This document shows positions 14,732 to 23,282 of a stretch of 64,000 bases of DNA, piece by piece. Location: assembly GCA_045805265.1 (NCBI GenBank), contig JBJMLO010000011.1, positions 310,001-374,000 of the forward strand, read 5' to 3'. The position numbers were made by a program, and so were the translations under genes. Numbering within the stretch: the first letter of the stretch is position 1; the number at the start of each line of letters is the position of its first letter. The DNA comes from JBJMLO01 sp045805265 (GTDB lineage Bacteria; Actinomycetota; UBA4738; JACQTL01). The notes below the pieces were generated by a model. That model worked only from the letters and a program-made list of their open reading frames with translations, did no database searches and was not told where the DNA came from.

Positions 14732-15022
14732 ATGGGCCCATTGCTCGCGACCGGCGGCACGGTGCCATTCAACCCGGCGTCCGGACACATCGACTTCTCG
14801 CCGTTGGTGACCGTGATCCTCGCGCTGGTCGCGGTCCGGCTCATGTTCGGCATCCGCCTCACGGGGCCGGTGGTGGGAGGCGTCGCCCTCGGTGGAACGC
14901 TCCTCAGTGGCGCGATCCAGGCCTGGGGCGTGGCGATCCCCACCGCCGTGGCCCTCGCGGCCGGCGCGATCACCAGCTCGCTCGTGCACCGGCAGGCGCG
15001 GGGCCGTCGCGCGCCCGCGTAG
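14732..15022 (+). CDS. Small hypothetical membrane protein
   Basis: A 96-residue protein with three hydrophobic segments (about 22-38, 40-58 and 62-82), separated by short Gly/Arg turns and ending in an Arg-rich cytoplasmic tail. No family is recognised. It is divergent from the damaged small gene and convergent with the FGGY kinase gene, six bases away. The good -10 hexamer at leaderless spacing and the clean hydrophobic pattern argue that it is real. Confidence 0.6.
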   Translation: MGPLLATGGTVPFNPASGHIDFSPLVTVILALVAVRLMFGIRLTGPVVGGVALGGTLLSGAIQAWGVAIPTAVALAAGAITSSLVHRQARGRRAPA

Positions 15023-15028
15023 CCGGCG

Positions 15029-16552
15029 TCAGCCCGACGCGAACACCGGCCGCAGCGCGTAGTACACGTCACGGTACCGGCGGTAGGCCTCCTCATACGC
15101 CTCGGCCGAGCCCCGATCGGGGACGTGCTCTTCGGGCCGGAACGCCACGAACGCGTCGACCGCGTCCGCCACGCTCGAGCGTATCCCCGCTCCCACCGCG
15201 GCGAGGATGGCGGCGCCGGTCGCCGTGGTCTCGACAGACTCGGGAACCCGGACCGGCAAGCCGGTGACGTCGGACTTGATCTGGCGCCACAGCGGGCCCT
15301 TCGCGCCGCCGCCGACGATCGTCAACCGGCGGACCGCGAGCCCCGCGCCGCGCATGGCCTCGAGGATGTCGCGCAGCCCGAACGCGCTCCCCTCCAGGAT
15401 GGCCCGCGTGAGGTGCTCCCGCCCGTGCGACAGCGACAGGCCGTAGAAGACGCCGCGCGCGGCGCCGTTCCACTCCGGCGCCATCGCCCCCTGCATCGCT
15501 GGGAGGAACACGACCCCGTCGGAGCCGGGCGGGACGCGCTCGGCCTCCTTGCACAACAGGTCGTAGGCGTCGCCTCCGCCGTCCCGCTCCGCCTCTCGCT
15601 CGAGCGGCGCGAACTGGTCCCGCCACCACCGGAGATTGCCTCCCGACACGAACCCCGGGTTCTCCAGCAGCCACGCGTCGGGGTCGGCGTGGGGATGGCA
15701 CTCGACGAGCATGGTGGGGTCCGACCGGGGCTCGGCCGACGCGGCGCACACGGGCTCGGCCGTCCCCACGACGTCACAGACCTCCCCCGGCGCGAACACG
15801 CCGGCCCCCAGCGTCGCCGCCATCTCGTCGCCGCACCCGGCCACGACCTCGGTCTCCGGGGAGAGGCCCGTCACGTCCGCGAACCACGGCGACACCGTTC
15901 CGACCGACTGCGTGGCAGCCACCAGCTCGGGCAGCGAGTCCTCCGAGATGCCGAGCGCATCGAGCGCCTCCGCGGACCACCGCCGGGTAACCGGATCCAG
16001 CAGCGCGAGGGAGGAAGCGTTGGAGTGGTCCACGGCCTGCAGCCCGGCCGCCCGGAACAGCACGTAGGAGCCCGGCGGCATCAGATGCGTCGCCCGGGCG
16101 AAGGCCTCGGGCTCCTCGTCCCGGATCCACAGGGCCTTGAACGCCGCGTGTGAGGAGTCGAGGTTCGCGCCGACCCAGCCGTAGAACTCCTGCCGACCTA
16201 CCCTCGCCTCGACGGCCGCGGCCTGGGCCTCGGCCCGGCGATCCATCCAGATCAACGCCGGCCGGACCGGCTGCCCGCCGGCGTCGCACGCGACCATCCC
16301 GTCGAGCTGGGACCCGAACGAGATTCCCCGCACCGCGCCGGCCCCCTCCGGGACCTCCGCGAGCAGGCGCCCCACCGTCGAGACCACGGCATCGATCCAC
16401 AGCGCAGGGTCCTGCTCCGCCCACGCTGGGCGGGGATGGGACACGTCGTACGCCTGATAGGCGGAGGCCACGAGCGTCCCGTCCTCGGCGTACAGCACCG
16501 AGTTCGTCCCCTGGCTTCCGACGTCGCAGCCGATGACGTACGGGCCGGTCAC
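15029..16552 (-). CDS. FGGY-family carbohydrate kinase
   Basis: A 507-residue sugar kinase of the xylulokinase/ribulokinase/glycerol kinase family. The N-terminal phosphate loop is GCDVGSQGTNSVLY (8-21), the substrate region follows at SQLDGMVACD, and the C-terminal ATP-binding block is LTIVGGGAKGPLWRQI, followed by an ATGAAILAAVGAG helix. It is the last gene of the minus-strand operon with a Zn-dehydrogenase and a class I aldolase. Oxidation of a polyol or sugar, phosphorylation and aldol cleavage would be a consistent route, but the substrate cannot be assigned. Its GTG start overlaps the dehydrogenase stop (GTGA). Confidence 0.88.
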   Translation of the reverse strand: MTGPYVIGCDVGSQGTNSVLYAEDGTLVASAYQAYDVSHPRPAWAEQDPALWIDAVVSTVGRLLAEVPEGAGAVRGISFGSQLDGMVACDAGGQPVRPALIWMDRRAEAQAAAVEARVGRQEFYGWVGANLDSSHAAFKALWIRDEEPEAFARATHLMPPGSYVLFRAAGLQAVDHSNASSLALLDPVTRRWSAEALDALGISEDSLPELVAATQSVGTVSPWFADVTGLSPETEVVAGCGDEMAATLGAGVFAPGEVCDVVGTAEPVCAASAEPRSDPTMLVECHPHADPDAWLLENPGFVSGGNLRWWRDQFAPLEREAERDGGGDAYDLLCKEAERVPPGSDGVVFLPAMQGAMAPEWNGAARGVFYGLSLSHGREHLTRAILEGSAFGLRDILEAMRGAGLAVRRLTIVGGGAKGPLWRQIKSDVTGLPVRVPESVETTATGAAILAAVGAGIRSSVADAVDAFVAFRPEEHVPDRGSAEAYEEAYRRYRDVYYALRPVFASG

Positions 16553-17601
16553 GGCACGACGACGACCTTGAGGCCGGCCCCCGACCGGATCGTCCGGAAC
16601 GCCTCCGCGATGTCCTCCAGGCCGAAGCGGTGGGTGACCATCCGCCCCAGCTCTTCCTGGCGGCGGTCGAGATACCCCATCGTGATGCGGTACTGGCGGT
16701 GCGTCGCCCCGTACGCGCCGAGGATCGCCAGCTCCTTGTAGTGGAGCTGGTTCATGTCGAGCGGGCTGACCGGATCGTGCTTCGGCAGCCCGGCGAAGTA
16801 CACGACCCGGGCGCGGCGCCCCGCCATCTCGAGGGCGGCCTGCTGGGCCTGCTTCGAAGGCGCCGCGACGCTGACCCGATCGGCGCCGTCCCCACCGGTG
16901 CGGGCCACCACCTCGGCCACGCCGTTGTCCTCCCCGGCAACCCATCCCCCGTCGAGGACGTGCCCGGCGACCGAGAGAGCGAGCTCCAGGCGTTCCGGGC
17001 TCGCCTCGATCAGGAACACTTGCGCCGCCCCCCGGTCCCGGGCCATCAGGGACTGCCAGCACCCGATCGGCCCGCCGCCCACGATGACCACGGTGTCCCC
17101 GATCCTGACGTCGAGCATCTCCATCCCGTTCAGTGCGCAGGCGAACGGGTCGGCGACCGTGGCCAGGTCCGAGGGCAGGTCGGGTGGGAGCGGGATCAGG
17201 TTCTTCATGGCGATCGGCGGGACCGCAGCGAGGTCCGCGTACGCCCCGGGGAAGGGGTCGTAGCCGAACAGCAGGTGGCGCTCGCACAGGTTCTGGAGCC
17301 CGTCCAGGCACCATCGGCACTCGCCACAGGTCAGGATCGATCCCAGGAACACGCGGTCTCCGGGCGAGATCCCCGGCGGAAGATCCGCCTCCGGGCCCAC
17401 CTCCTCGATGACTCCGACGGGCTCGTGGCCGAGGACCCACGGCGCCGGCGCCCGCGGATCGCCGTTGAAGAACGTCCGGGCGTCCGTCCCGCAGATGCCA
17501 CAGGCCTGGACCCGCAGCAGGGCCCCCGCGGGATCGAGCTTGGGCTCCTCGGTCTCCCGGACCTCCACGGAGTCCGGGCCCAGCATGAACGCCGCCCTCA
17601 C
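16549..17601 (-). CDS. Zinc-dependent medium-chain alcohol/polyol dehydrogenase
   Basis: A 350-residue MDR-superfamily enzyme. Catalytic zinc ligands are in CGICGTDART and GHEPVG; the structural zinc loop is CGECRWCLDGLQNLC; the NAD-binding glycine motif is VIVGGGPIGC near 170. Close relatives oxidise sugar alcohols such as sorbitol or threonine-like substrates. It is coupled by GTGA overlaps to the aldolase before it and the FGGY kinase after it, so it belongs to the same catabolic operon. The GTG start gives VRAAFMLGP, the same opening as the related dehydrogenase at 42474-43466. Confidence 0.9.
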   Translation of the reverse strand: MRAAFMLGPDSVEVRETEEPKLDPAGALLRVQACGICGTDARTFFNGDPRAPAPWVLGHEPVGVIEEVGPEADLPPGISPGDRVFLGSILTCGECRWCLDGLQNLCERHLLFGYDPFPGAYADLAAVPPIAMKNLIPLPPDLPSDLATVADPFACALNGMEMLDVRIGDTVVIVGGGPIGCWQSLMARDRGAAQVFLIEASPERLELALSVAGHVLDGGWVAGEDNGVAEVVARTGGDGADRVSVAAPSKQAQQAALEMAGRRARVVYFAGLPKHDPVSPLDMNQLHYKELAILGAYGATHRQYRITMGYLDRRQEELGRMVTHRFGLEDIAEAFRTIRSGAGLKVVVVP

Positions 17602-18428
17602 GACGTGACCTCCTCGAGCAGCGCCTCGTGGGCCTTCTCGGCCGTCCACCGGTCGCGGATCACGCGGGACAGCGCGCGGGTGATGGCCTCCGGGGAGCGG
17701 TGCATGAAGATGTTGCGCCCGACCGAGCAGCCGATGGCCCCCGAGGCGACGGCCTGCTCCATCCGCCGGAGCAGCTCCGCGTCCTCGAGCCGCGAGCCCC
17801 CCGCCAGCACCACCGGAACGCCGTTCGTCGCCTCCACCAGCTGGGCGAACAGGTCCTGTTCGCCCGGCCAGTTCGTCTTCACGATGTCCGCGCCGAGCTC
17901 GGCGCACAGCCGCACGTTGCGGCGCAGGTAGTCGAACCCGTACTGCGCCGACAGCTCCTCCACGGAGGCATACGTCGTGGGGAACTCGGCCTCGGCAATG
18001 AACGGCATCCCGAGCTGCGCGCACTCCCGGCCGACACCGGACAGGATCTCGATCATGCCGGGCTCGGTGTCGCCGCCGAGCGCCGTGAACAGGACCACCG
18101 CGTCGGCGCCCAGCACCAGCGCCTCCTCCACCTCGGCGATCTGGACGATCTCCGGCCGGTCCCCCTGCGGGTTCGCGGACGCCGACAGCAGCAGCGCGAG
18201 CGAGGTGGCAGCCGAGAACGCCGGCTCCGCGATTCGGATCATCCCTTTGCTCATCATGATCACGTTGGCCCCGCCAGCCACGGCCTCCGCGGTGCGTGAC
18301 GCGATGTCGGCGAGCGGCTCGAGGAACGTCGGCGAGGTCATGCCGTGGTCCAGCGCACAGATGACCGACACGCCCGACCCGTCGATCACCCGCTTCAACC
18401 GCATCGCCTTTCCCACCTGCGCGGTCAC
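17598..18428 (-). CDS. Class I aldolase of the DhnA/FbaB/LsrF (DeoC-LacD) family
   Basis: A 276-residue TIM-barrel protein. ICALDHGMTSP near 24 matches the family's substrate loop, VIMMSKGMIR is the second strand block, DIVKTNWPG (about residue 183) contains the probable Schiff-base lysine, and VVLAGGSRLED plus GCSVGRNIFMH form the phosphate site. Members include archaeal-type fructose-bisphosphate aldolase, LsrF of AI-2 degradation and sulphosugar aldolases, so the substrate is open. It is coupled to the GntR gene before it and the dehydrogenase after it. Confidence 0.85.
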   Translation of the reverse strand: MTAQVGKAMRLKRVIDGSGVSVICALDHGMTSPTFLEPLADIASRTAEAVAGGANVIMMSKGMIRIAEPAFSAATSLALLLSASANPQGDRPEIVQIAEVEEALVLGADAVVLFTALGGDTEPGMIEILSGVGRECAQLGMPFIAEAEFPTTYASVEELSAQYGFDYLRRNVRLCAELGADIVKTNWPGEQDLFAQLVEATNGVPVVLAGGSRLEDAELLRRMEQAVASGAIGCSVGRNIFMHRSPEAITRALSRVIRDRWTAEKAHEALLEEVTS

Positions 18429-19177
18429 GTGACCCTCCTTCCAGGACCCCGGCGAACGAGCGTGAACTCGAAGGCGTCGGCCAGGTGGTGCTCGTGCGAC
18501 GACAGGACCGGACGCCCCGCCTGGTCGTAGTCCACCTGGCGGAGATACAGCAGCAGCGCGCCGCGGGCGACCCGAAGCTTCGAAGCGAGCAGCTTCGACG
18601 CGCGAACGGGCGTGAAGCTCGCCACCCCGTGGTGGATCGCAACGCCGAGGTCGCGCTCCATGGTCTCGTAGATCGATCCGGACGCGAGCCGCTGGATGAT
18701 GTCGGGCCGGCCATCGAGCAGCCGGACGGGGAGGACGTCCCTCGTGAAGACGATTGGGCGCCCGTCCGCCGTACGGACGCGTTCGACGACGACCACCTGC
18801 TCGTCCGGCCCCAGCGCCAGCCGTTCCCGCTCGTCTGACGGGGGCCGCTCGATGCTCGTGACCGCAGTGATCGCCCCGGGCTTCATCCCTGCCTGGCGGA
18901 TCGCGTCGCTGACGCCGAAGTTGACGTCGAGGTTGTTGCGAACCCTCGGTCGATGCGAGAGAAAGGTCCCCGACCCCCGGGTCCGGGTGACCACGCCCTC
19001 GTCTTCGAGCGAACGCAGCGCCTCCCGGAGGGTCGGTCGCGAGACGCGGAGCTCGCCGGCGAGTTGTGGCTCCGGTGGGAGCTGGCCGCCCGGCGGGATC
19101 TTGCCCAGCGCGATCCACGCGAGCAGATCGTCGCGGATGGTGCTCGACCGCGACGTGGCTCGCGAGGTGCTCCGCAT
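18425..19177 (-). CDS. GntR-family transcriptional regulator with UTRA domain (HutC type)
   Basis: A 250-residue repressor-type protein. The N-terminal winged helix (about 10-75) includes ELRVSRPTLREALRSLEDEGVVTRTRGSGTFL; the UTRA ligand-binding domain follows (about 95-240), with VERVRTADGRPIVFTRDVLP and YLRQVDYDQAGRPVLSSHEHH. HutC-type UTRA domains bind sugar phosphates or small metabolites. A GGAGGGAG Shine-Dalgarno precedes the ATG. It is first in the operon aldolase-dehydrogenase-kinase, and its upstream region carries a double operator, so autoregulation and control of the divergent permease are likely. Confidence 0.92.
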   Translation of the reverse strand: MRSTSRATSRSSTIRDDLLAWIALGKIPPGGQLPPEPQLAGELRVSRPTLREALRSLEDEGVVTRTRGSGTFLSHRPRVRNNLDVNFGVSDAIRQAGMKPGAITAVTSIERPPSDERERLALGPDEQVVVVERVRTADGRPIVFTRDVLPVRLLDGRPDIIQRLASGSIYETMERDLGVAIHHGVASFTPVRASKLLASKLRVARGALLLYLRQVDYDQAGRPVLSSHEHHLADAFEFTLVRRGPGRRVT

Positions 19178-19208
19178 CCGTCTCCCTCCGTCCCGCCGGT
19201 TTCTGGGG

Positions 19209-19261
19209 AGTTTGTGTCAGACAAGAGGCCCGAATGTCAAGCGCCTTGTCTGACACAAACT
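19209..19261. promoter_or_regulatory. Double GntR operator in the divergent promoter region
   Basis: Two 17-base arms, AGTTTGTGTCAGACAAG (19209-19225) and CTTGTCTGACACAAACT (19245-19261), are perfect inverted repeats with a 19-base spacer. Each arm contains its own dyad, TGTC-A-GACA at 19215-19223 and TGTC-T-GACA at 19247-19255. Their centres lie 32 bases apart, about three helical turns, so two repressor dimers could bind the same face. The element sits between the GntR and permease genes and touches the permease -35. Confidence 0.75.
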
Positions 19262-19289
19262 TGACTCTCCGGTTCCGGGGGCTCAATAT
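19261..19289 (+). promoter_or_regulatory. Sigma-70-type promoter for the APC permease gene
   Basis: TTGACT (19261-19266) and CAATAT (19284-19289) are separated by 17 bases. The -35 abuts and shares a base with the right arm of the double operator, so the bound regulator would block polymerase. On the opposite strand TTGACA (19239-19234) could serve the GntR operon, though its -10 is weak. Confidence 0.5.
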
Positions 19290-19324
19290 CCGGGACGTCC
19301 TTCAGCCTCGGAGGGGAGGTACGC

Positions 19325-20980
19325 GTGGCGGAGAAACGGCGGATCGGGTCGGTCACGTACGAGGAGGTGGGGCAGGACTACTTCCAGAATCGCGGCTTGC
19401 GGCGACACGCGGGCATGTGGTCGCTGTGGGCCCTGGGGGTCGGGGCCGTTATCTCCGGGGAGTTCTACGGCTGGAACTTCGGACTGGGCACCGGCGGATT
19501 CGGTGGCCTCGCGGTCGCGGCCGTGTTCATGGCGATCATGTACTACGGCCTGGTCTACTCGATCGCGGAGATGTCCCCGGCGCTCCCGCACACCGGCGGC
19601 GCGTATTCCTTCGCCCGCTCGGCCATGGGCCCGTGGGGCGGCTTCCTGACCGGGCTGGCCGAGAACATGGAGTATGTGATCACGCCGGCCGTCGTGGTGG
19701 GCGCGATGGGCCTGCTCGCGCAGCAGATCGTCGTCGGGCTGTTCAGCGCGGGCGGGCATTTCGACAAGACCGGAAACGTGGTCAGCGCGGCGTGGTGGAA
19801 CAGCCTGCCGTTCTGGTGGGCCCTGTTCTACGTCATCTTCGTCGGGATCAACATCATCGGGATCGAGGCCACGATGCGGTTCACGGTGACCATCACGGTG
19901 CTGTCGATCGCCGTCCTGGCGTTCTTCTTCCTCGCCGCGATCATCTCGGGGAAGCTCGACTTTTCCCTCTGGACGAACGTCTCGAACCACGTCGCGCCCG
20001 ACGGATCACTGAAGGAGATCGCGGGAGGAGGCGGTTCGTTCTTCCCCTTTGGCATATCGGGGATCTTCAAGTCCCTGCCGTTCGCGATCTGGTTCTTCCT
20101 GGCCATCGAAGAGGTGCCGCTCGCGGCCGAGGAGTCGATGGACCCCCGGCGGGACGTCCCCCGAGGATCGACGCTCGCCATGCACACGCTGCTGATCGCC
20201 GCGGTCCTCACGCTCGTCTTCAACACCGCGCTCCCGGGCGGGGCGTTCCTCTACGGCTCGTCGGGGTTCCCGTTGCTCGACGGCTTCAAGGCCATCTTCG
20301 GGGGTACCGGGAAGACCGCGTACCTCCTCGGCCTCCTCTTCGAGATCGGGCTCATCGCGAGCTTCTTCACGATCATCTTCGCGTACGGCCGGAACACGTT
20401 CTCGCTGTCGCGGGCGGGCTACTTCCCGAAGTGGCTGTCGAAGACCCACGGCCAACGGAAGACCCCGCACGTGGCGCTCATCGCCGGCGCCGTCGTCGGG
20501 TACGCGGTCGCGGTGCTGGTGTACATCCTGCAGCAGCAGCATCTCGGCGCGAAGATCGTCGCGGCGCTGCTGAACATGGCCGTGTTCGCGGCAGTGATCT
20601 CGTACATCCTGCAGATGACGTCGTTCACGCTGCTGCGGCGCAGGCTGCCCAACATCAAGCGCCCGTACCGGAGCCCGGTGGGCGTCCCCGGGGCGGTGGT
20701 GGCCGGGTCCCTGGCGGCGATCTCCCTGGTGGCGATCTTCCTGAACTCGGCATACCGGCCCGGCGTGTACGGCGTGGCCGCGTACTACGTGCTCGGCGTG
20801 CTGTACTTCGCCATTTCGGGGCGGCACAAGCTGGTGCTGTCCCCCGAGGAGGAGTTCGCCATGACGCAGGGCGAGCACGGGCATCCCGAGAGCGAGGGGT
20901 ACGGGACGACCCACGTGGAGGACGTGAAGGAGACGGCGTCAACGGCGCCGGCGGAGCGGCCGGCCGAGCCGATCGGATAG
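19325..20980 (+). CDS. APC-superfamily permease, ethanolamine-permease-like
   Basis: A 551-residue protein with about twelve hydrophobic segments and soluble ends. The first 40 residues (HAGMWSLWALGVGAVISGEFYGWNFGL) resemble the amino acid/ethanolamine permease branch of the APC superfamily, as does EMSPALPHTGGAYSFARSAMGP in the second helix pair. Substrate preference is inferred from similarity and from the glutamine-synthetase-like ligase downstream. GGGGAGG lies ahead of the GTG start. Transcription probably comes from 19261-19289 under GntR control. Confidence 0.82.
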   Translation: MAEKRRIGSVTYEEVGQDYFQNRGLRRHAGMWSLWALGVGAVISGEFYGWNFGLGTGGFGGLAVAAVFMAIMYYGLVYSIAEMSPALPHTGGAYSFARSAMGPWGGFLTGLAENMEYVITPAVVVGAMGLLAQQIVVGLFSAGGHFDKTGNVVSAAWWNSLPFWWALFYVIFVGINIIGIEATMRFTVTITVLSIAVLAFFFLAAIISGKLDFSLWTNVSNHVAPDGSLKEIAGGGGSFFPFGISGIFKSLPFAIWFFLAIEEVPLAAEESMDPRRDVPRGSTLAMHTLLIAAVLTLVFNTALPGGAFLYGSSGFPLLDGFKAIFGGTGKTAYLLGLLFEIGLIASFFTIIFAYGRNTFSLSRAGYFPKWLSKTHGQRKTPHVALIAGAVVGYAVAVLVYILQQQHLGAKIVAALLNMAVFAAVISYILQMTSFTLLRRRLPNIKRPYRSPVGVPGAVVAGSLAAISLVAIFLNSAYRPGVYGVAAYYVLGVLYFAISGRHKLVLSPEEEFAMTQGEHGHPESEGYGTTHVEDVKETASTAPAERPAEPIG

Positions 20981-21001
20981 CGAACCGGGTAGGCGGTACG
21001 T

Positions 21002-21030
21002 ACGCGGCGGGCGCGGGGAGCCCGCCGCGT
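21002..21030 (+). terminator. Hairpin between permease and GS-like genes (terminator or attenuator)
   Basis: ACGCGGCGGGC (21002-21012) and GCCCGCCGCGT (21020-21030) are perfect 11-base inverted repeats with a 7-base loop. The downstream sequence has only a short TTT, so full termination is uncertain; partial attenuation or mRNA processing is equally possible. Confidence 0.5.
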
Positions 21031-21065
21031 CGCGTTTCGCCGGAGGGCCTGAGGAGGCGGGGGAC

Positions 21066-22451
21066 ATGGAGCGGGGGATGCTGGACGCCAAGACAGCCGC
21101 GGAGATGGTCGGCCGCGACGAGCTCGACACCGTCCTCATGGTGTTCCCCGACCAGCAGGGGCGGTTCATGGGGAAGCGCCTCACCGGCCGGTACTTCCTG
21201 GACGACGTGCTGGAGGGCGGCGAGGGCGCGATCCACGCCTGCAACTACCTGCTGGCCGTCGACATGGAGATGGAACCGATTCCCGGCTACGCCTACGCCA
21301 ACTGGGACACGGGGTACGGCGACCTGGCCATGAAGCCCGACCTGGCCACGATGCGGCTGGTGCCCTGGCTGGACAAGACGGCGCTCGTCATCTGCGACGT
21401 GTTCGACGAGGAGACCGGCGAGCCGGTCGAGGTCGCGCCCCGGCAGATCCTGCGCCGGCAGGTGGACCGGGCGAAGGCGGCCGGCTACACGGTGAAGTGC
21501 GGGTCTGAGCTCGAGTTCTACATGTTCAAGGACTCGTACGAGGAGGCCGCCGGGAAGCGCTACAGCGACCTCCGCCCGCACTCCGACTACATCATGGACT
21601 ACCACATCCTCCAGACCACGAAGGACGAGTTCATGATCCGGCAGTTCCGCAACCACATGGACGCGGCCGGCGTGCCGGTGGAGTTCTCGAAGGGCGAGTT
21701 CGGCCGGGGCCAGCACGAGATCAACCTCCGTTACACGGACGCGCTGGAGATGGCCGACCGGCACACGATCTACAAGAACGGCGTGAAGGAGATCGCCGCG
21801 TTGAACGGCCGCGCGGTGACGTTCATGGCGAAGTGGACGATGGCGGAGGCGGGCTCGTCGTGCCACCTCCACTCGAGCCTGTGGAGCGAGGACGGGTCGA
21901 AGTCGCTGATGTGGGCGGACGACGGCGACCACCACATGAGCGACCTGTTCCGCGGGTACCTGGGCGGGCTGATGTCGACAGCGCGGGAGCTGGCGTGGAT
22001 GTTCGCGCCGAGCGTGAACTCCTACAAGCGGTACCAGGCCGGGTCGTGGGCCCCGACGGCGATCGCGTGGGGACACGACAACCGGACCTGCGGATTCCGG
22101 CTGGTCGGCGAGCACTCGGGCCTCCGGATCGAATCGAGGATCCCGGGCGCCGACGCGAATCCCTACTACGCGTTCGCGGCGACGATCGCCGCCGGCCTCC
22201 ACGGGATCGAGCACGGCGTCGAGCCGCCGGAGATGTTTCACGGGAACGCGTACGAGGCGAAGGAGGTGCCGCGCGTGCCGACGTCGCTCCACGAGGCGAT
22301 CGCGGAATTCGAACGGAGCGAGGTCGCGCGAAAGGCGTTCGGCGACTCGGTCTTCGAGCACCTGCTCAACACCGCGCGGCAGGAGCAGATCATCTTCGAC
22401 AACACGACGGTCACGGACTGGGAGCTGACGAGGTACTTCGAGCGGCTCTGA
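21066..22451 (+). CDS. Glutamine-synthetase-family gamma-glutamyl amide ligase
   Basis: A 461-residue GS-fold ATP-dependent ligase. Recognisable metal/ATP/glutamate blocks are SELEFYMF, KGEFGRGQHEINLRY, SSCHLHSSLW, and the arginine segment NRTCGFRLVG followed by LRIESRIPGADANPYYAF. The N-terminal beta-grasp is short and the sequence is closer to the GlnA3/GlnA4-like branch (polyamine or ethanolamine glutamylation) than to a biosynthetic GlnA; that placement is judged by eye. The upstream permease and the convergent C26 hydrolase support a role in amine catabolism. GAGGAGGCGGGGG precedes the ATG. Confidence 0.82.
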   Translation: MERGMLDAKTAAEMVGRDELDTVLMVFPDQQGRFMGKRLTGRYFLDDVLEGGEGAIHACNYLLAVDMEMEPIPGYAYANWDTGYGDLAMKPDLATMRLVPWLDKTALVICDVFDEETGEPVEVAPRQILRRQVDRAKAAGYTVKCGSELEFYMFKDSYEEAAGKRYSDLRPHSDYIMDYHILQTTKDEFMIRQFRNHMDAAGVPVEFSKGEFGRGQHEINLRYTDALEMADRHTIYKNGVKEIAALNGRAVTFMAKWTMAEAGSSCHLHSSLWSEDGSKSLMWADDGDHHMSDLFRGYLGGLMSTARELAWMFAPSVNSYKRYQAGSWAPTAIAWGHDNRTCGFRLVGEHSGLRIESRIPGADANPYYAFAATIAAGLHGIEHGVEPPEMFHGNAYEAKEVPRVPTSLHEAIAEFERSEVARKAFGDSVFEHLLNTARQEQIIFDNTTVTDWELTRYFERL

Positions 22452-22458
22452 GGGGTGA

Positions 22459-23205
22459 TCAGACGGGCCGGCGGGCCGAGTAATCCCGCGCGTGGTGAGC
22501 GAGCGCGTCGAACAGCGCCTGCTGGGCGGGATCGTCGGCCGCGGTGTCCTCTGGATGCCACTGGACCGCGACGGTCCAGCCCAGGGCCTCCTCGTGCTCG
22601 AGGGCCTCGATCACACCGTCGTCGGCACGGGCGGTGACGACCAGCCCATCCCCCAGCCTGTCGACCGCCTGGTGGTGATGGGAGGAGCAGACCAGCGTCT
22701 CGGAACCCGTCACGAGAGCGAGCCCGCTTTCGGGCGAGACCTTGACGTCGTGCATGACCGGGGTCCCCCGGCCCGGGCCGTCGTGCTGGAGGAGTCCGGG
22801 AAGGTCGGGAAGGTGCTGGACGAGGGTCCCGCCGAACGCGACGTTCACGACCTGGATGCCGCGGCAGATGGCCAGGATCGGCATCCCGCGATCGACCGCT
22901 GCCCGCACCATGGCGATCTCGACCGCGTCACGGTCCCGGTCGACGCCGTAGACCTCGGGATGCCGCTCGGCGCCGTACAGGGACGGATCGAGGTCGCCCC
23001 CGCCGAGCAGCATCAGCCCATCGACCTCGTCGAGCACATGTACCGCCGGCTCGGGCTCCGATTCCATGACCGCCAGCGGGGTGGCCCCGGCCCGGCGCGC
23101 GGCGAAGACGTACAGATCCGGAACGGCGAACGCCCCGGCCCTCCACCCCTTGACTCGCTCCGCGGGAAGGCGATACGCGGGAACGGCGATCAGCGGACCC
23201 GACAC
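22459..23205 (-). CDS. Gamma-glutamyl-GABA hydrolase-like class I glutamine amidotransferase (peptidase C26)
   Basis: A 248-residue triad hydrolase. The nucleophile is C114 in ILAICRGIQ, with H217 and E219 in QWHPED; GGGDLDPSLYG near 70 is typical of the PuuD branch that splits gamma-glutamyl amides such as gamma-glutamyl-GABA. It converges with the GS-like ligase, seven bases apart, so the ligase could glutamylate an amine and this enzyme remove glutamate after oxidation. A TAGACT hexamer ends seven bases upstream of the GTG, pointing to leaderless expression. Confidence 0.87.
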   Translation of the reverse strand: MSGPLIAVPAYRLPAERVKGWRAGAFAVPDLYVFAARRAGATPLAVMESEPEPAVHVLDEVDGLMLLGGGDLDPSLYGAERHPEVYGVDRDRDAVEIAMVRAAVDRGMPILAICRGIQVVNVAFGGTLVQHLPDLPGLLQHDGPGRGTPVMHDVKVSPESGLALVTGSETLVCSSHHHQAVDRLGDGLVVTARADDGVIEALEHEEALGWTVAVQWHPEDTAADDPAQQALFDALAHHARDYSARRPV

Positions 23206-23211
23206 GAGCTC

Positions 23212-23217
23212 AGTCTA
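23212..23217 (-). promoter_or_regulatory. -10 hexamer TAGACT for a leaderless C26 hydrolase transcript
   Basis: On the minus strand TAGACT ends seven bases before the GTG at 23205, with no Shine-Dalgarno between. The spacing fits initiation on the start codon. Confidence 0.45.
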
Positions 23218-23282
23218 CCGGCGAGCAGGACACGCCTTTCTGCCCTACTACGCCGAAGACACGAGCGCGCCGGTCGGGAGCC

